Positions 41,360 to 53,544 of a stretch of 64,000 nt of DNA are shown piece after piece (position 1 is the stretch's first letter; each line of letters opens with the position of its first letter). This DNA comes from Atopsyche davidsoni (lineage: Eukaryota; Arthropoda; Insecta; Trichoptera; Hydrobiosidae), in the NCBI GenBank assembly GCA_022113835.1, contig JAILWY010000001.1:2976001-3040000 (forward strand), given 5' to 3'. The notes under the pieces were generated by a model. The model saw only the letters and a program-made list of their open reading frames with translations. It was not told the origin of the DNA and did no database searches. A program made the position numbers and the translations under genes.

Positions 41360-44300
41360 ATGACGTCTTGCGGGATGAAACAGGTCGAAGAACGCCACAT
41401 CGCGGTGTGTGTAGAGAAAATGGTTTGGTGTAATCGTATGGATATATTGGCGCTGAGTAACTCTAGAGGTATGATACATCATTTATTAAGCTTATAAAAA
41501 AAAATATAAAAAAGATCTATATGCTTGTAATTGATCAGTCAATAGTGAGGTATTTTTTTCATTCTGTCTTGATTCTGACATTTAGGTTGTCTATTTTTCC
41601 ATACTTTTAGAGCTATACTAAGTGTTGGTAAATTAGGTTTTTTGTTAACATCTGTAATGTAGTTTTTGTGTAGATAATAATAGTTCATATATTGAAGCTA
41701 TTGAGATCTAATAAAAATATTACCAGTGCTTTGACTTCCAATGCACATGTGATAACAGTGGTGTCATAATAATGTCCATTCTATAACGGTTCATAAAGAA
41801 ATAACTAGTATGCAATATTAGTATAGTAATATATACAGAAACAGAAAAAGATAATACTAAATGCTTACCTATAGTCTCCTTATGTTACTGATGGGTTTTT
41901 ATTTACAGGTGAAGTCCAGTTGCATCGTTTGAACTGGCAGAGAGTTTGGTGTCTTTCTCCGCCAATGGAAACCAGCCTGGTTCGAGGGATGGCGTGGCGA
42001 CCAGACGGAAAGGTTAAGAACCATTTATACATATTTTAATCTTGATTTACACTAGTAAAAGATGATTATACTATTCTTCGGGTTTGTTTGTGAAAAAAAT
42101 AGGGAAATGTTGTAAATAAGGAATCATTAGAATTCTGAACTGATTTCAATCAATTTCACAAAATATTGTTCACGAAAATATATCTAGGATTGTTTTTTTT
42201 ATGAAATATATTGTTCAAAATACACACACTCACAAACACCCAAATGACAAAATCAATCTGAAGGGATTGTATGTAAAATAGGTAGAATACTCGATTTTGC
42301 AACAATAAAATTGTTGTGTACTATTTTATTATTTGTCTCTGAATTATTTATGCAACAGCATTACATGTCCTCTTTTATTTATAGTATTTTAAAAATTGTG
42401 CTTACATCAAGAAGTGAATGATTTTAAATGTTTTTTTAAATTTGTAATTTAAGGTCCTTGCCGTTGGTTACAGCTGTGGAAGAGTGTCTTTGGTAGACGT
42501 TGAAGACAAGGAAATACTTTTTGACAGTAAAAGTGTGAATTCTGAAATCGCAGTTGGGACACATGGTGGCGTCACTTGTATCTCTTGGGGACAAAGATCT
42601 GGCGATGATAGTTCATATTCTGGGTACAAATATTATGTAAGGAAATTATGAATTCTCTATTATAAGTAATCGATTGCATAAAATGAACATCGCGAAAATT
42701 TTAAGTTTTCGACGTATGCAGGTGTATTGATTATATTGGTTTTTTAAATTTAGGATGATGCGAGCAGATTTTTACCACAGCCACCACCATTGAATTCAAA
42801 CTACAAAAAAAATGAAGAGAATGTAACAGACTTCAAGCAACGCAAAGAACAAACTCAGTTGAACATGCTGATTGTTGGTTACGAAGATGGTGAACTCCAC
42901 ATGAGTGTCTTTGGACTATTCCCCTGCGGAGTTATAAACATGAAGAAGTATCTTAACTCTCCTCAAGACTTAAAACTCGTAGATGCTCATCTGTCTGAAG
43001 ACTTTACCACTTTGCATATTTTCGTGGAGAGCAGTCAAGACAATAGAGTGAAATTAGTCTTACTCGATACAGAAGTTCTGGCGGTTTATGTTGAGGAGTT
43101 GCACGCTCTCGCAAGCAAGCACGGCCACATTGTGAGTTTGATTTCGTATATTGATCAAACTATGACGTCTATCATTGAAGCGTGGGAACAGATTCTTTTG
43201 GAAATGGATTCGAAGCTTGAAAAGTATGCTTCTCATGTTCCTGAAGGGGGAGTCTCAGCTGACTTTCTGGATCTATTGATGCTAGGTAAATATATGCAAC
43301 GGGGTCTCAAAATATTTAAAGCCATTTTGCAAACTATTCTAACTAAATCCTCAACACGTTTGCCATAATGCGCTTGTAGATTTGATTAAAGAAAATAATA
43401 ATTAAATTATAGTTTGAATAATCTAGAACTTTGGAGAGATTTGCATTTCTATTTTTCTTTATGCGACATTTTTTAATTATATTTGATACTATAATTTTAC
43501 TTCTGAAATAATTTTTGAGCTCTACTCGAAATCAGACTTACTGTAATGTTGAAAATACTGAATTGCAATATTTTAGGGGTTTTAATGTATTTATTTATTT
43601 AGGCGTACCATCTGACGAGCTGGAGCTCTTCCTTTTAAAAGACCTCACAGCCAAAGGACTGAAAAAGTTCGGGACATCTATAGAACTCAGCTATTCCACA
43701 ATCCAGAAATTGGTTTTGAAGCAGCTGAATACAGTTGGACACAATCTCACGTACCATCTTGCTGAGCTGAGAGGGTTGGCGCGGATTAAGCATAGATACG
43801 AAGTATGTATTACGATTGATGATGATTTTGCTCCAAATTCACAATATATACCATTGATACAACTCTATTTGAAGAGTGATCTAGATGAACCCGTTAGATT
43901 TTTACATTTAAAATCATATTGTTTACTGATGCTTGTCTATGTTAAATTTAGATTTGACGTCATCATATTTATTATAAATTGATTTTCAGGTTCTCGGATT
44001 AGAAGAAGAGGCAGTTACACAAGCAATTCTATCAAGCAGTGCTTTTATCAACAAATGTTTAGAACTTCAGCAGGTTATTGATTATTCAATGAAAAACTAT
44101 AAAGCATTCTTCCGTTGGTTGTATGTCGTAATCGTACGACTGATGGATGAACACGTTCCTGCCGAGATTGTAAAAGTAACTCAACAAGATTTATCTTATA
44201 TTGCCGAATTTTTGAAAAACTTTGATAAAGTGGGCGTGGAGAGTTCTGAAGTCTCCAAAGATGGTACCGAAAAGAAAACCGGAAGGTTCAATTTGGAAAG

Positions 44301-45300
44301 GCTCGGTCAATATCTCACTAATAAAGATTTAACAATCACTCCTGACGATGAAGACAACCCTTGGGTTAAGTTTCTGAAAGAAAACCCATGTTTAGCTAGT
44401 CACAATAGTATTATTAAAAGCTTCAAGAACTTTTCTCTCGTTCAACAGCATGAACATTTGAAAAATTCTATTTGTAAAGTATTTAATTGGTCAGAGAAGT
44501 CATTAGCTAATCAATTTACGATGATGAATGTTATAGATTGTATACCTTGTAAATTTTCAGATAGCTTAATATCAAGTAGTTTGAGAGTATCTCAAATTAA
44601 TATTATTGACGAACATTGTTTACTGGTAGCCTTCACCGAGCCTTCCGATGAAAAAGGAATGTACTTTGGAGAATTATCGTTCAATAATAACACTATTGTT
44701 ACAAAGTTTAGTTATTTTTACTTCCACGCTTGCGGTAATTTAAACGATAGTAAATTAGAAAGTATAGACGGACACCATTTTAGAGTAGTTGATCTCCAGT
44801 TCTATTCCAAAGATTATATCTCAGTCTTATTGGAACATCCAAACGAGGATGAATTATCTGCGTTTGTTCAATTTCCTGTCAAAATAGCACGAGACAGCAG
44901 CAAGGAGATCTCAGTTGTTAATAATCAATATTTGATTGACGCTTCTGTAGATATTAATAGAATCAATGCTTTTGGAATGTTGGAAAGTGGAGCTTGTAAA
45001 ATCCTCGATAAAATATCCGCTTTTCGTCTCGCTGTTTCTGGAGGGCGTAAGGTGTCAATCGTTCTTTCGAAGACTTTCCGGAAAGTACGGTTATTTGAAA
45101 TGGAACAGGACGGAGAGGACGACGATGATGAGACTCTGGATACAACACCTCAGTCTCATTCCACAACCCAGCACAGTGACCCGAGTCAGTATATCTCCAT
45201 GAATGAAGTGTCATTACTCAATTCAAGTGTGCGCAGTGTCGATGGAATCCAGCTGTCGGAAACATTAGAAATAGACATTGATACATCTGATATTATGTAA
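41360..45300 (+). CDS. ANAPC4: Anaphase-promoting complex subunit 4 (APC4), six coding exons
   Basis: Coding exons are 41360-41468, 41909-42012, 42454-42636, 42754-43285, 43603-43802 and 43990-45300. All junctions are GT-AG and join in frame to give 812 residues, close to the usual ~810 of animal APC4. The start is the first ATG of the open frame (MTSCGMKQVEE). The N-terminal part (about residues 15-130) has the repeat-like pattern of the APC4 WD40 domain, including RGMAWRPDGKVLAVGYSCG and GGVTCISW. The central part carries the family hallmark SADFLDLLMLG, spliced to VPSDELELFLLKDLTAKGL, then the long helical APC4 domain. The C-terminus has an acidic stretch (EDDDDE). APC4 is a structural scaffold of the APC/C, the ubiquitin ligase that drives mitotic exit, and acts in nucleus and cytoplasm. 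An AATAAA lies at 45304-45309, just after the stop. Identity is confident; the exact start is likely but unproven. Confidence 0.95.
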
Positions 45301-45809
45301 ATAAATAAAAGTCTGATTAAAAAAGTAATACTTAAATGCTATTTTATTATTCTACATATATGTACAAGGAATATAGTAACTATAAAAAAATTACCACTGT
45401 CCAAAACTTTGAAATTATTTCATATCTCAAATATTAGTAAAAATTCAAAAGTATTACATAAGCTTTGGTTTTTTTTTGTTAATATTTTGTACAAGAAAAT
45501 TATATTTTAAATATAATAAACTTCATACTCTTATAGTAGTAGTCTTCATATCTTGCATTTGAAATAATAAGGTTCTATATAAGGCTTTCGGGTAAATCTA
45601 TTATCTAAAAAAAATCAACATACATAGAATCCTTCATTAGTACTTACATAAGACATTGAAGCTTTATATATCTAAAAATTCTTAGATATAAATTGAACCT
45701 TGCATCTCTAATTGAACCACATTATATATTTCATCTCTACATTGCTTGGAAGAAGTGAAATGACAAGAATATGATTACTTTTTTTAAGATATCAGAATGT
45801 ACAATTTTA
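45301..45809. other. Convergent 3' UTR region of APC4 and the Ig-domain gene
   Basis: A plus-strand AATAAA at 45304-45309 serves APC4 and a minus-strand AATAAA at 45348-45343 would serve the Ig-domain gene. The Ig gene would therefore have a roughly 460-base 3' UTR filling this interval, and the two transcripts would meet or slightly overlap. Confidence 0.5.
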
Positions 45810-47255
45810 TCATATTAAGTTTCGACTGGCAGCATTGATGGATATTTGCTCAAACACGGAATTAAAGTCAGTATCGAGGCCAGCGTTGTCTATTCCGGTA
45901 ATGTGCTCAGTCGGAAGTTTGCTTGGTCCGGGCTTGGGAGCAGATTCGTTGATGGCTGTGGTCGTTCTGTTGTAGATTTCATCTCCACTGCCATCATCGT
46001 CATCATCTTCAGCTGAAAATATGAAAGACGAATTTAACTTTAAAAATGCATTTAGCATGAAGAGGTTTTGGTAATGGCAGGCTAAATAGTATTGTTAAAT
46101 AAATAATACTCTTTCAAAGCTTACCTAACATTACGAGCCTTGCATTGTAGCGTTTTTCTTCTTTTCTAAATCTGTAAAAAACTACAGCGCAGGCAATCAG
46201 GATCAGGAACGAGATGATAATGCAGATAACCTTTATGATCTCCATGTCGGAGCTTTCTACTAATTCTGGTGCTTGGATGCTTTGTGACTGTCCATACTGT
46301 TTAACAATCATCTCTACAGCACCAATATTTAAATTTCCCCTGTCAACGTGCTTGGATACGCATCGGTAGTATCCCGTTTCTTCTGGAGTTACCGACTAGA
46401 AATAACATACATATTATAATCAAATCAAAAATACTTAATGAAACAACGAATTTTTACTCAGGGAAGGAGAACAGTGTTTAAAAAAATATTTTAATCAATC
46501 ACGAGTTATCAATGTCACTTAACGATTTTGCTAGAAATATAAAATAGAAATCGTTAGCACAAATGTTTTGTCTCACTAAATAATTGATTGCCAGGGTGCA
46601 GTGCATCACAGATTACAATTAAATTGTTTTCACTGATGTATTCAATAATTGTAGGCTGCACAGGGATTAGTGCACAATACAGCTATAGCCTCTCCTATTA
46701 TAGTTTATAAACTATCTTTCAGTGACGGTAAAGCCTTGGAAGTTTTCTGAATGAAAATGATAGCAATAGGGTTTAAGCCTAGCTGAGGATATGTTTTCTG
46801 TATTTTTTAATTCTATTTTGCTTAAAAACAATTTGTAAAAGACAACAAGGCATTGCAATTAAACTTAAAAAAGTACCCATGAACATAGCAGTAGAATAAT
46901 GGAATCACAGTATCTAAGAGAACGGTATTAGTAATACAATTCAGTTATTTTTGTAGATACAAATGTTTTCTCTTAATTGTAATATTTATTATCTAATTTG
47001 AAGGTAAAGACTTGATAAAGAGACAATAATACTAACATTAATGAGAAGTTTACCCGAGAGCACTTCATACTTATACTTGCTGTCATCGTAATCATTTCCA
47101 GGGCCAATGATTTTATCCTGACCTAGCTGCCAGAACATAAAGTTATGGTCATCATCATTGCTACTGCACTTCAGGACTGCCGTTGTGCCTGCTGGGACTT
47201 CTTTTACTTGAGTATTTAGCCCAGGAATAGGGAGTAAGAGGCCTCCGGCCACCAT
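45810..47255 (-). CDS. Single-pass membrane protein with one immunoglobulin domain, three exons
   Basis: Exons read on the minus strand are 47255-47037, 46395-46125 and 46012-45810, giving 230 residues. The first donor is the less common GTTAGT; it restores the canonical reading KLLIN-SVTPEETGYYRC. One immunoglobulin fold spans about residues 14-105, with Cys30, Trp42 and the ExGxYxC motif ending in Cys85. Residues about 126-148 form one membrane helix, followed by basic FRKEEKRY and a roughly 75-residue cytoplasmic tail with an acidic cluster (EDDDDDGSGDE). The topology is that of a small cell-surface adhesion or receptor protein; I cannot name the orthologue. No clear signal peptide is visible: the proposed N-terminus MVAGGLLLPIPG is only weakly hydrophobic, so an upstream leader exon may be missing. 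A minus-strand AATAAA lies at 45348-45343, putting its 3' end beside that of APC4. Confidence 0.8.
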
Positions 47256-47636
47256 TATTACAAATCGTTTAAAAAAATCACTAGCACAATTAATTATTTA
47301 CACAGAATTAATTTTTTTAAAGAGAAGTCACTTGTTTTTAGATATTTATCAAAGGTATGTTTACGAAAATAAGCTGAATATAATATTATATCACACATTT
47401 GCTTGAATACACTACAAATGTCATAGTAAGTGCGAGAGGGTCCACGTTTATGACACAGTTTACGTTGGTGCCAAGTTTATAATTAGAGCCCCTCACATGA
47501 TTATTACATATTTAGAATCAAAACACTGAAACCTAATGTAGGTCAATGGTAAGTCTTGTGTCATTTATTAGAGCCGTTGCAAAAGTAAACTTCACAAAAG
47601 CCTCTCTGTTTCCGGCTCTGGTATGACAATTGGTTG

Positions 47637-48041
47637 CTAGTATCTTGAATTGTTGTTGTTCTGTATCAAGTTCATGAAGGAATCCACGACGATCGATACT
47701 AATAAGACCCATATGGGGCTCATCACGACATAGATTGGAAGGTTGACTTTGGTGTACTCCAGCTTGATGCAGATGATTATTTGTGCAGCCATTTTAAGAC
47801 CGATGGCAGATATATACCAGATATTCTTATTGATTGTACCACGGAATCTCTCCATGCCATTCCTGCAGCGGGAGATCATGTGGAAAAGTACATAAATCAA
47901 GAGTATTCCGTCATATATCCACAATGGAATGAAAACTATGAACCAGTTCCAATGCGTTCTCGACTCCAACCGAAGGCACAGGAGAATCAGAAAAACCAGC
48001 AGGATAAACCAGGTAAACAACGCTCTGTGTAATATTGCCAT
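47637..48041 (-). CDS. TMEM60: Transmembrane protein 60 (TMEM60), single exon
   Basis: One uninterrupted frame of 134 residues, the usual TMEM60 length (about 133). Four hydrophobic helices are visible at about residues 6-24, 31-52, 74-96 and 104-124. Strongly conserved family stretches are WNWFIVFIPLWIYDGILL, RCRNG, NIWYISAIGLKMA and the third-to-fourth-helix segment ending PIWVLL. TMEM60 belongs to the TMEM185A-like family of multi-pass membrane proteins, whose molecular role is not established. The ATG at 48041 matches the vertebrate N-terminus in position. A minus-strand AATAAA at 47570-47565, some 70 bases past the stop, fits its polyadenylation signal. It is divergent from ALG8, with about 380 bp between the two start codons. 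Confidence 0.92.
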   Translation of the reverse strand: MAILHRALFTWFILLVFLILLCLRLESRTHWNWFIVFIPLWIYDGILLIYVLFHMISRCRNGMERFRGTINKNIWYISAIGLKMAAQIIICIKLEYTKVNLPIYVVMSPIWVLLVSIVVDSFMNLIQNNNNSRY

Positions 48042-48421
48042 TTTTATTGATATTTTTGATCTTTGACTTCTATGAATTTTATTTGAAATGATTCCACTTC
48101 ACACAAATATTTGCCACTGTGTTTAGTGAGATTCGCTATGGCAGCGTGGGAATCGCGTGTGCACGATTAATTTTTCGTTTATGCGGTATAAACCGAGATG
48201 AAATTTGATTAATTTAAATTCAGTTTTGCAATATTTTGACAGGAGTAAATAAGTGCGCGATTAACGTCAGAGATGCACGGCATATAATTTTGAGGTTAGG
48301 GACGTCCAAGCGACTTTGACAGTTGAGCGTAAACAGCTGACAGTTGTCATGTGCGGAATATCGCGAACATTTTTTCCTCCGACAATAGTGATGTGGCCGA
48401 TGAGCCTCAGCCGTCCGTAAG
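48042..48421. promoter_or_regulatory. Shared TMEM60/ALG8 intergenic promoter region
   Basis: These 380 bases separate the start codons of two divergent genes and must hold both 5' UTRs and both promoters, unless one uses a distal start. The central part (48120-48400) is less AT-rich than its surroundings. No TATA box is placed convincingly for either gene, which would fit two housekeeping promoters. Transcription start sites are not visible. Confidence 0.6.
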
Positions 48422-51400
48422 ATGTATTTAGCAATAATATTCATCGTAACATGCATTAAGCTGCTTCTGATACCGAGCTAGTGAGTAAACCGCCGTAAAA
48501 GAATCGCAACATGCCTAATGTCTGCCGACCATTTTATGACAGCACGCATTTCGTTTTATTCCAGCCACTCCACGGACTTCGAGGTGCACCGGAATTGGTT
48601 GGCAATCACTCACTCCTTGCCCATAAACCAGTGGTACTATGAAAATACATCGGAATGGACTCTCGACTATCCGCCGCTTTTCGCCTGGTTCGAGTGTGGA
48701 TTGTCTCACGTCGCCAAATTTTTCGACCCGGCAATGCTCATCGTATCTAATTTAAATTATGCATCTGATAAAACCATCTTATTTCAAAGGCTGTCGGTTA
48801 TTGTTACTGATAGCATATTTGCGCTTGGCGCTAAAAGGTATGTAAAATACGCAGTAAATACATAAATAAATATTTAACTCATCCCTCTCATTGATTGATT
48901 CTCTGTAACATGGTATAAGTCAAAATAACAAATTTATATATATATATATATTTTATCACATATTCATGACTTAAAATTTACATGTTTCTATCAGTTTTAT
49001 GATGTGTAAAATTAAACAATCATATAATCATAATCTTTTATAAATTCATGCCTTAACTGAAGCCTTGACATTTTTCTATGTCAAAAGACTGTCTGGTTTA
49101 AACAGGTTTGATAAACCCTCAATGTAAACTTAAACAAGAGATTAATGTCTTTTATTAAACATAACTGATAAACGAAATTTGATTTCATGATATAAGTCAA
49201 GATTGTTTTGTTTTTGTGGATTCGGGTTTGTGTATTTGAAGCAAAAATTAAGCAATATTTACATTTCTTATCCTTAGCAACCAACTTTGCCAAACGACCT
49301 TGAAAAATACCTTGGATAATTCTTTGTTATTTTACATACATGCATAAGCCTACTTGTCCTAATATAATTATTCTCTTTGTTATTTATTCATTTACAGATG
49401 CTGCGAATGTTTTCCAGACGTAAAGTCAAAGATATTGATATTTCTATTACTTTTTGGCAATGTAGGATTATTGATGGTTGATCACATTCATTTTCAATAT
49501 AATGGAATCTTATTTGGGATTCTACTGCTTTCTATTGGAGATGCTATGAAAGTAAGTTTCTGTCTCAATTTTATGAATATAATAACCAACTGTATAAAAT
49601 GAGGCATTTTAGGGACGTTTTAGTTGCTTTAAACATGGAGCATCATAGACCGGCAAAAAAAATCAGCGTGTATTCAACTGATGTCATGGATATAAGATTG
49701 TATGATTTTGAGTTGCTAAAGAAATGCTTGTTTCTTTTCAGAATAAATATCTCCAGTCTGCTTTCTGGTTCGCAATACTTCTCAATATGAAGCACATATT
49801 TTTGTATATCGCACCGGCTTACATAGTGTACTTATTAAGATCGTATTGCTTCACCGTTTCCTCAAGAGATTCTGTGAATATTGCCTGGTACTCGTTCTCC
49901 TTAAAGAACTTGTCAAAGCTGGGTTGTGCAGTTGTGTCTGTGTACCTCACAGCCTTTGGGCCATTCTACAAATGCATACCTGAGGTAAAAACTATTCTTA
50001 AAAGTTGTTATGTTGATATTATATTCAGAGTCATACATACAAGAAGACGTTCAAGTAAAGCTTAATAAAATAGTGTTAAAAGCATGCTACAATATTATTG
50101 AACTGCAATATTAATCCTGTTTCATTGAACAACTCTAAATAAGACGATAATTATTTTCTTGTTTGGTATCTTTCAGATAGTAGAACGACTGTTCCCGTTC
50201 AAACGAGGCTTGAGTCATGCATATTGGGCTCCTAATTTCTGGGCTCTTTACAATATTGCAGATAAGGCAGCTACTGTTTTGTGTATGTATTAATCAATTA
50301 CTTATAAAGTAATCAACTTATTATGGTATACAGAAAATCTTCATTGATTGAGCATTACAAATGACATAAGTCTTATGCGGTTGATGTTAGTGCTTATAGA
50401 TATCCAACGAAATCCGTGGAATTGTCTTTTTAAAGATTTGGGTTTATCGAGGAAGTTGGTGGTCACATTCCATGAGAGAATATCAAAGGCAAAGCATACA
50501 AGTGAAAGTAGTGTGAGCATCACTATTGTGAAAAAGAATCCTTCAATCACACCTTGAGGGTTATAAGTTCCTGAATTCATATCATGATGCTGGTCTTTAA
50601 ATCTCACGTTTGGCCTAATTGTCAGAGAATGTGAAGCTATTATTTTTGTTTTCGTTACAGTTTCCAAGCTTGGCTACCAATCGAAAGCTCTAGCAGGCTC
50701 CATGACAGGAGGACTGGTGCAGGAGTACAAGCATGCAATATTACCGACAATCACGCCTCTGGCCACATTCCTCCTCACATTCCTCACTATGCTCCCGGCT
50801 TTGCTGAAGCTCTGGAGACTCGGTGCTGATAAGAAGCGGCGACCATTACACTTTATTAGGTAAGTTTGATGTCATTGGATTTATTTTCATTAATTTCATC
50901 AAATTTATAAATATTTGAGTTATTATGTTTTCTGATTTTTTGTTTTTTTAAATGTGTTAAATCTTTTCTTTTAAAATTTTAACACATAACTTGAAAATGT
51001 CATTATGAATAATAGTATATATATATTATAAGTGTTTTGCTCTTGCAGATGTATTGTAATTTGTGCCGCCTGCTCGTTCATGTTTGGCTGGCACGTTCAC
51101 GAGAAAGCAATTTTAATGATTATAGTTCCTTTAAGGTTTGTAAAGCGAATTTTCATATTAATATATTTTATAACTGAATTATTTTAATGATGAAACAAGT
51201 TTTATTCTGATCTATCTGCACCATTCTCTGGCTATATTTACCTAACTTATATTGAACATTTACTACATCTAATTACTGAAATGTCGATCAACAATACAAC
51301 AATACTTACTTATCTTAAATCGATCTAGAGACTGGATATTAGTGTTTATCTTCTCAATGCTATATTTAGTCACCTTTTTGATTTTTTTTTCAGCATTCTA

Positions 51401-51835
51401 GCAGCCTTGGACCCCTACGATTGCAGAGTTTTTTTACTTCTTTCCACATTAGGTCACTACTCACTCTTTCCACTCCTTTATCCAAGCAACTTACTTCCAA
51501 TTAAGGTGTCGTTATTACTTATTCACTTTGCAATATCGTTTAGTCAACTACCTAGTCTTTATGCTTGTAAGAAGCCAGCTCCCGGCACTCTGAAACGTCT
51601 GCCGATGCTCAACTTCTTGGAAACTATGTACCTCTTCGGTCTGATCCCCTTATGTCTGTATAACAATGTAATACACTACCTCTTTAGCTTTCATAAGACA
51701 TATCAATTTCTCCCACTGATGATGACCTCTGTGTATTGCGCCTTCGGCGTTCTATACTGCTGGTTGAGGTTGTATGGTAACTTCCTATCCTTGGGCGTGT
51801 TCGACTCTGAAATGCGTTCTAAGAAAGTCAAATAA
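48422..51835 (+). CDS. ALG8: ALG8, dolichyl-P-Glc:Glc1Man9GlcNAc2-PP-dolichol alpha-1,3-glucosyltransferase, eight coding exons
   Basis: Coding exons are 48422-48480, 48565-48837, 49398-49551, 49742-49984, 50177-50282, 50661-50859, 51049-51135 and 51394-51835. All introns are GT-AG and the frame is kept, giving 520 residues (vertebrate ALG8 is about 526). The short first exon encodes the N-terminal hydrophobic segment ending LLLIPSY and joins to [19 protein letters not shown]. Other ALG8 signatures are [14 protein letters not shown] (residues 50-63), [10 protein letters not shown] (138-147), [21 protein letters not shown] (249-269) and [13 protein letters not shown] (355-367). The enzyme is a multi-pass ER membrane GT-C fold protein that adds the second glucose to the lipid-linked N-glycan precursor; Asp24 and Asp54 lie in the expected luminal loop. 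These signatures favour ALG8 over its paralogue ALG6. Candidate poly(A) signals overlap the stop region and recur near 51893. Confidence 0.96.
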
Positions 51836-52456
51836 AGTACAAATTTACATGGTTTTATTGCAATCGTCTATGTATTTAAGAATTGATAGTTTTAATAAAA
51901 TATGTACAAATATTATTCAATGTCTTTCCTTACAATACAAAATTAAATTTATAACAATTCTGAAAAATGGAAATTATTTAATTAATAATCTTCTAAAAGT
52001 GTTTTTCAAAAAAAAATTCTTGTATAAATAATATTTTCTAAAATTTCATTCTGATATATATTAAGTCATTCCTCTTTTCCAGAATTGTTATTGTATTTAT
52101 ATTTAACAACTAGGTAACATGAATTTACTGATTCTAGTTACGCAGTCAATTACTTCAAGCAGTAATTTCATGTTGCGGGGATAGTGAATAGACAATCTAA
52201 GACAGTGATGGTGAACTAAAATTCGTAAAATAAACCTGAATTAGTTTACCGTTTCACAATCAGAAATATCCACGATTTTGTGATATTTGCAACTATAATA
52301 CTTTTTAGACAGAAAGCCTAAACGGTTCACATTTAAAATATGGCCAGTCATCTAATAATTGATATTTTGGCGAAAAATTAAGCCAATAATCTCTTATCAC
52401 ATTCTCGTTTTTAATTATTTCTATAAAGGGAAACGTGTTTTAAATATCATGTAAAT

Positions 52457-52645
52457 CAGGGGCGGCCGAAGCGTCGACCGCGGTCCACTGGTCGACATTT
52501 CTAATTAGTAAGTGAGAAAAAAAAAATCTTATTAAAATAACTTGATGTATGCTTATTTTAAATTTAAATTTATTTTTGTTAGACCGCCGCCTATAATTTA
52601 AAAAAATATTTCACCCGCAATGATCAAAAGCTTGTCCACCTCTGA
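52457..52645. mobile_element. Short hAT-like element, about 190 bp
   Basis: Begins CAGGGGCGGCCGAAGC and ends GCTTGTCCACCTCTG, imperfect inverted ends of hAT style. The flanking 8-mers do not match well, so the boundaries are tentative. Confidence 0.45.
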
Positions 52646-52667
52646 TACAATACGATGTGTGGGTATG

Positions 52668-52690
52668 CGTGTGTGTGTGTGTGTGCGCGC
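52668..52690. repeat. GT microsatellite
   Basis: A run of GT dinucleotides followed by a few GC dinucleotides. Confidence 0.9.
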
Positions 52691-52804
52691 AGGTGTGGGG
52701 ATACAAGGTGTGGGTTAGGTGGTAGCGTACACGGGTTTCTCTGTTTTCATTGTTGAGTTTATTTAAGCGAAAAATATGTGTAATTTTTTTTTTTTAATAT
52801 TAGC

Positions 52805-53172
52805 CTTCTTCATCAAGTGTCTCACCTCAGAGGAGGTTGGCGACCATTGCACTGAGCATATACTCATGCTGAGCCAGTGTTCGTGGATTTCTAAGGGGAA
52901 AATATTGTAGTGGGTCTCCGGGTCCTTCTACACTAAGTCTACGTATTGCTGCTGCCCAATAGCATTATTATATAATCCTTTCCTTACAAAGCTGTAGCGT
53001 TTAGATCTGATACTCCTGCAGCAAGCTATAAAAACAATAGCAGGAGCCCCCCCACCTCGACAAGGTACATCCCTCCACAATCATTCCAAGTCCACTACTC
53101 CATTACCGATCCTTTACACACGCTCAGGGCACAGAATGGCAGCGACGCACAAGCAACATAACAGGCAGAGCG
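52805..53172 (-). repeat. Interspersed repeat family X, copy 2
   Basis: The fullest copy read on the minus strand, with the CATGCTGAGCCAGTG end, TGCTGCCCAATAGCATTATT, TTTAGATCTGATACTCCT and the GCTTGTGC-type outer end near 53150. Poly-T precedes it on the plus strand (52779-52792). It extends further into flanking sequence than the other copies. Confidence 0.7.
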
Positions 53173-53189
53173 AGGAGGTTGACATTAGT

Positions 53190-53520
53190 AACCGGTCCGC
53201 GAATAATGCCTGCTGCTGATCCGCTGATCCGCTGCGCTATTGCAGCGGATTCGCGGTGATTCATTCGCAGCAAATCCCAGTTAATCCGCGTCAGCATTGC
53301 CAACACTATCAGCATAATTCACCGCTAATGGCGCAGTCGGCTGCACCGGAAGTTGGGGCTTCTCGCGCGACTGCCCGGCTGCTCCTCGGGCGGCCCGACT
53401 CCCCGGGGCCTCGTGAGGCACACCCCCGCAAGTTTTGTAATTGCACGCTTCGCGACCTTCCCCTCCACTTCGGGAAACAGCCCCCGAAGAGAGAACCTCC
53501 TTGCACATACAACAATTGTA
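53190..53520. other. GC-rich island with a 9-bp stem hairpin
   Basis: CpG-dense, with ATCCGCTGC/GCAGCGGAT forming a hairpin at 53227-53250. Frames of 93-106 codons are open on both strands. No family is recognised. It lies between a family X copy and an LTR-like block, so it may be part of a retroelement. Confidence 0.3.
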
Positions 53521-53544
53521 TACTTCTGAAATACTGATCGATAG

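Noticed and set aside
43286..43368. Read-through end of APC4 exon 4
   Set aside because: The open frame continues past the donor GGTAAATA at 43286, but family sequence continues in exon 5, so this is intronic.
43515..43602. Upstream coding extension of APC4 exon 5
   Set aside because: The frame is open there, but the clear acceptor at 43601-43602 and the family sequence place the exon start at 43603; the rest is intron.
45810..47255. Basigin as identity of the Ig-domain gene
   Set aside because: Only one Ig domain is seen and the membrane segment and tail do not show the features I would expect, so no symbol is given.
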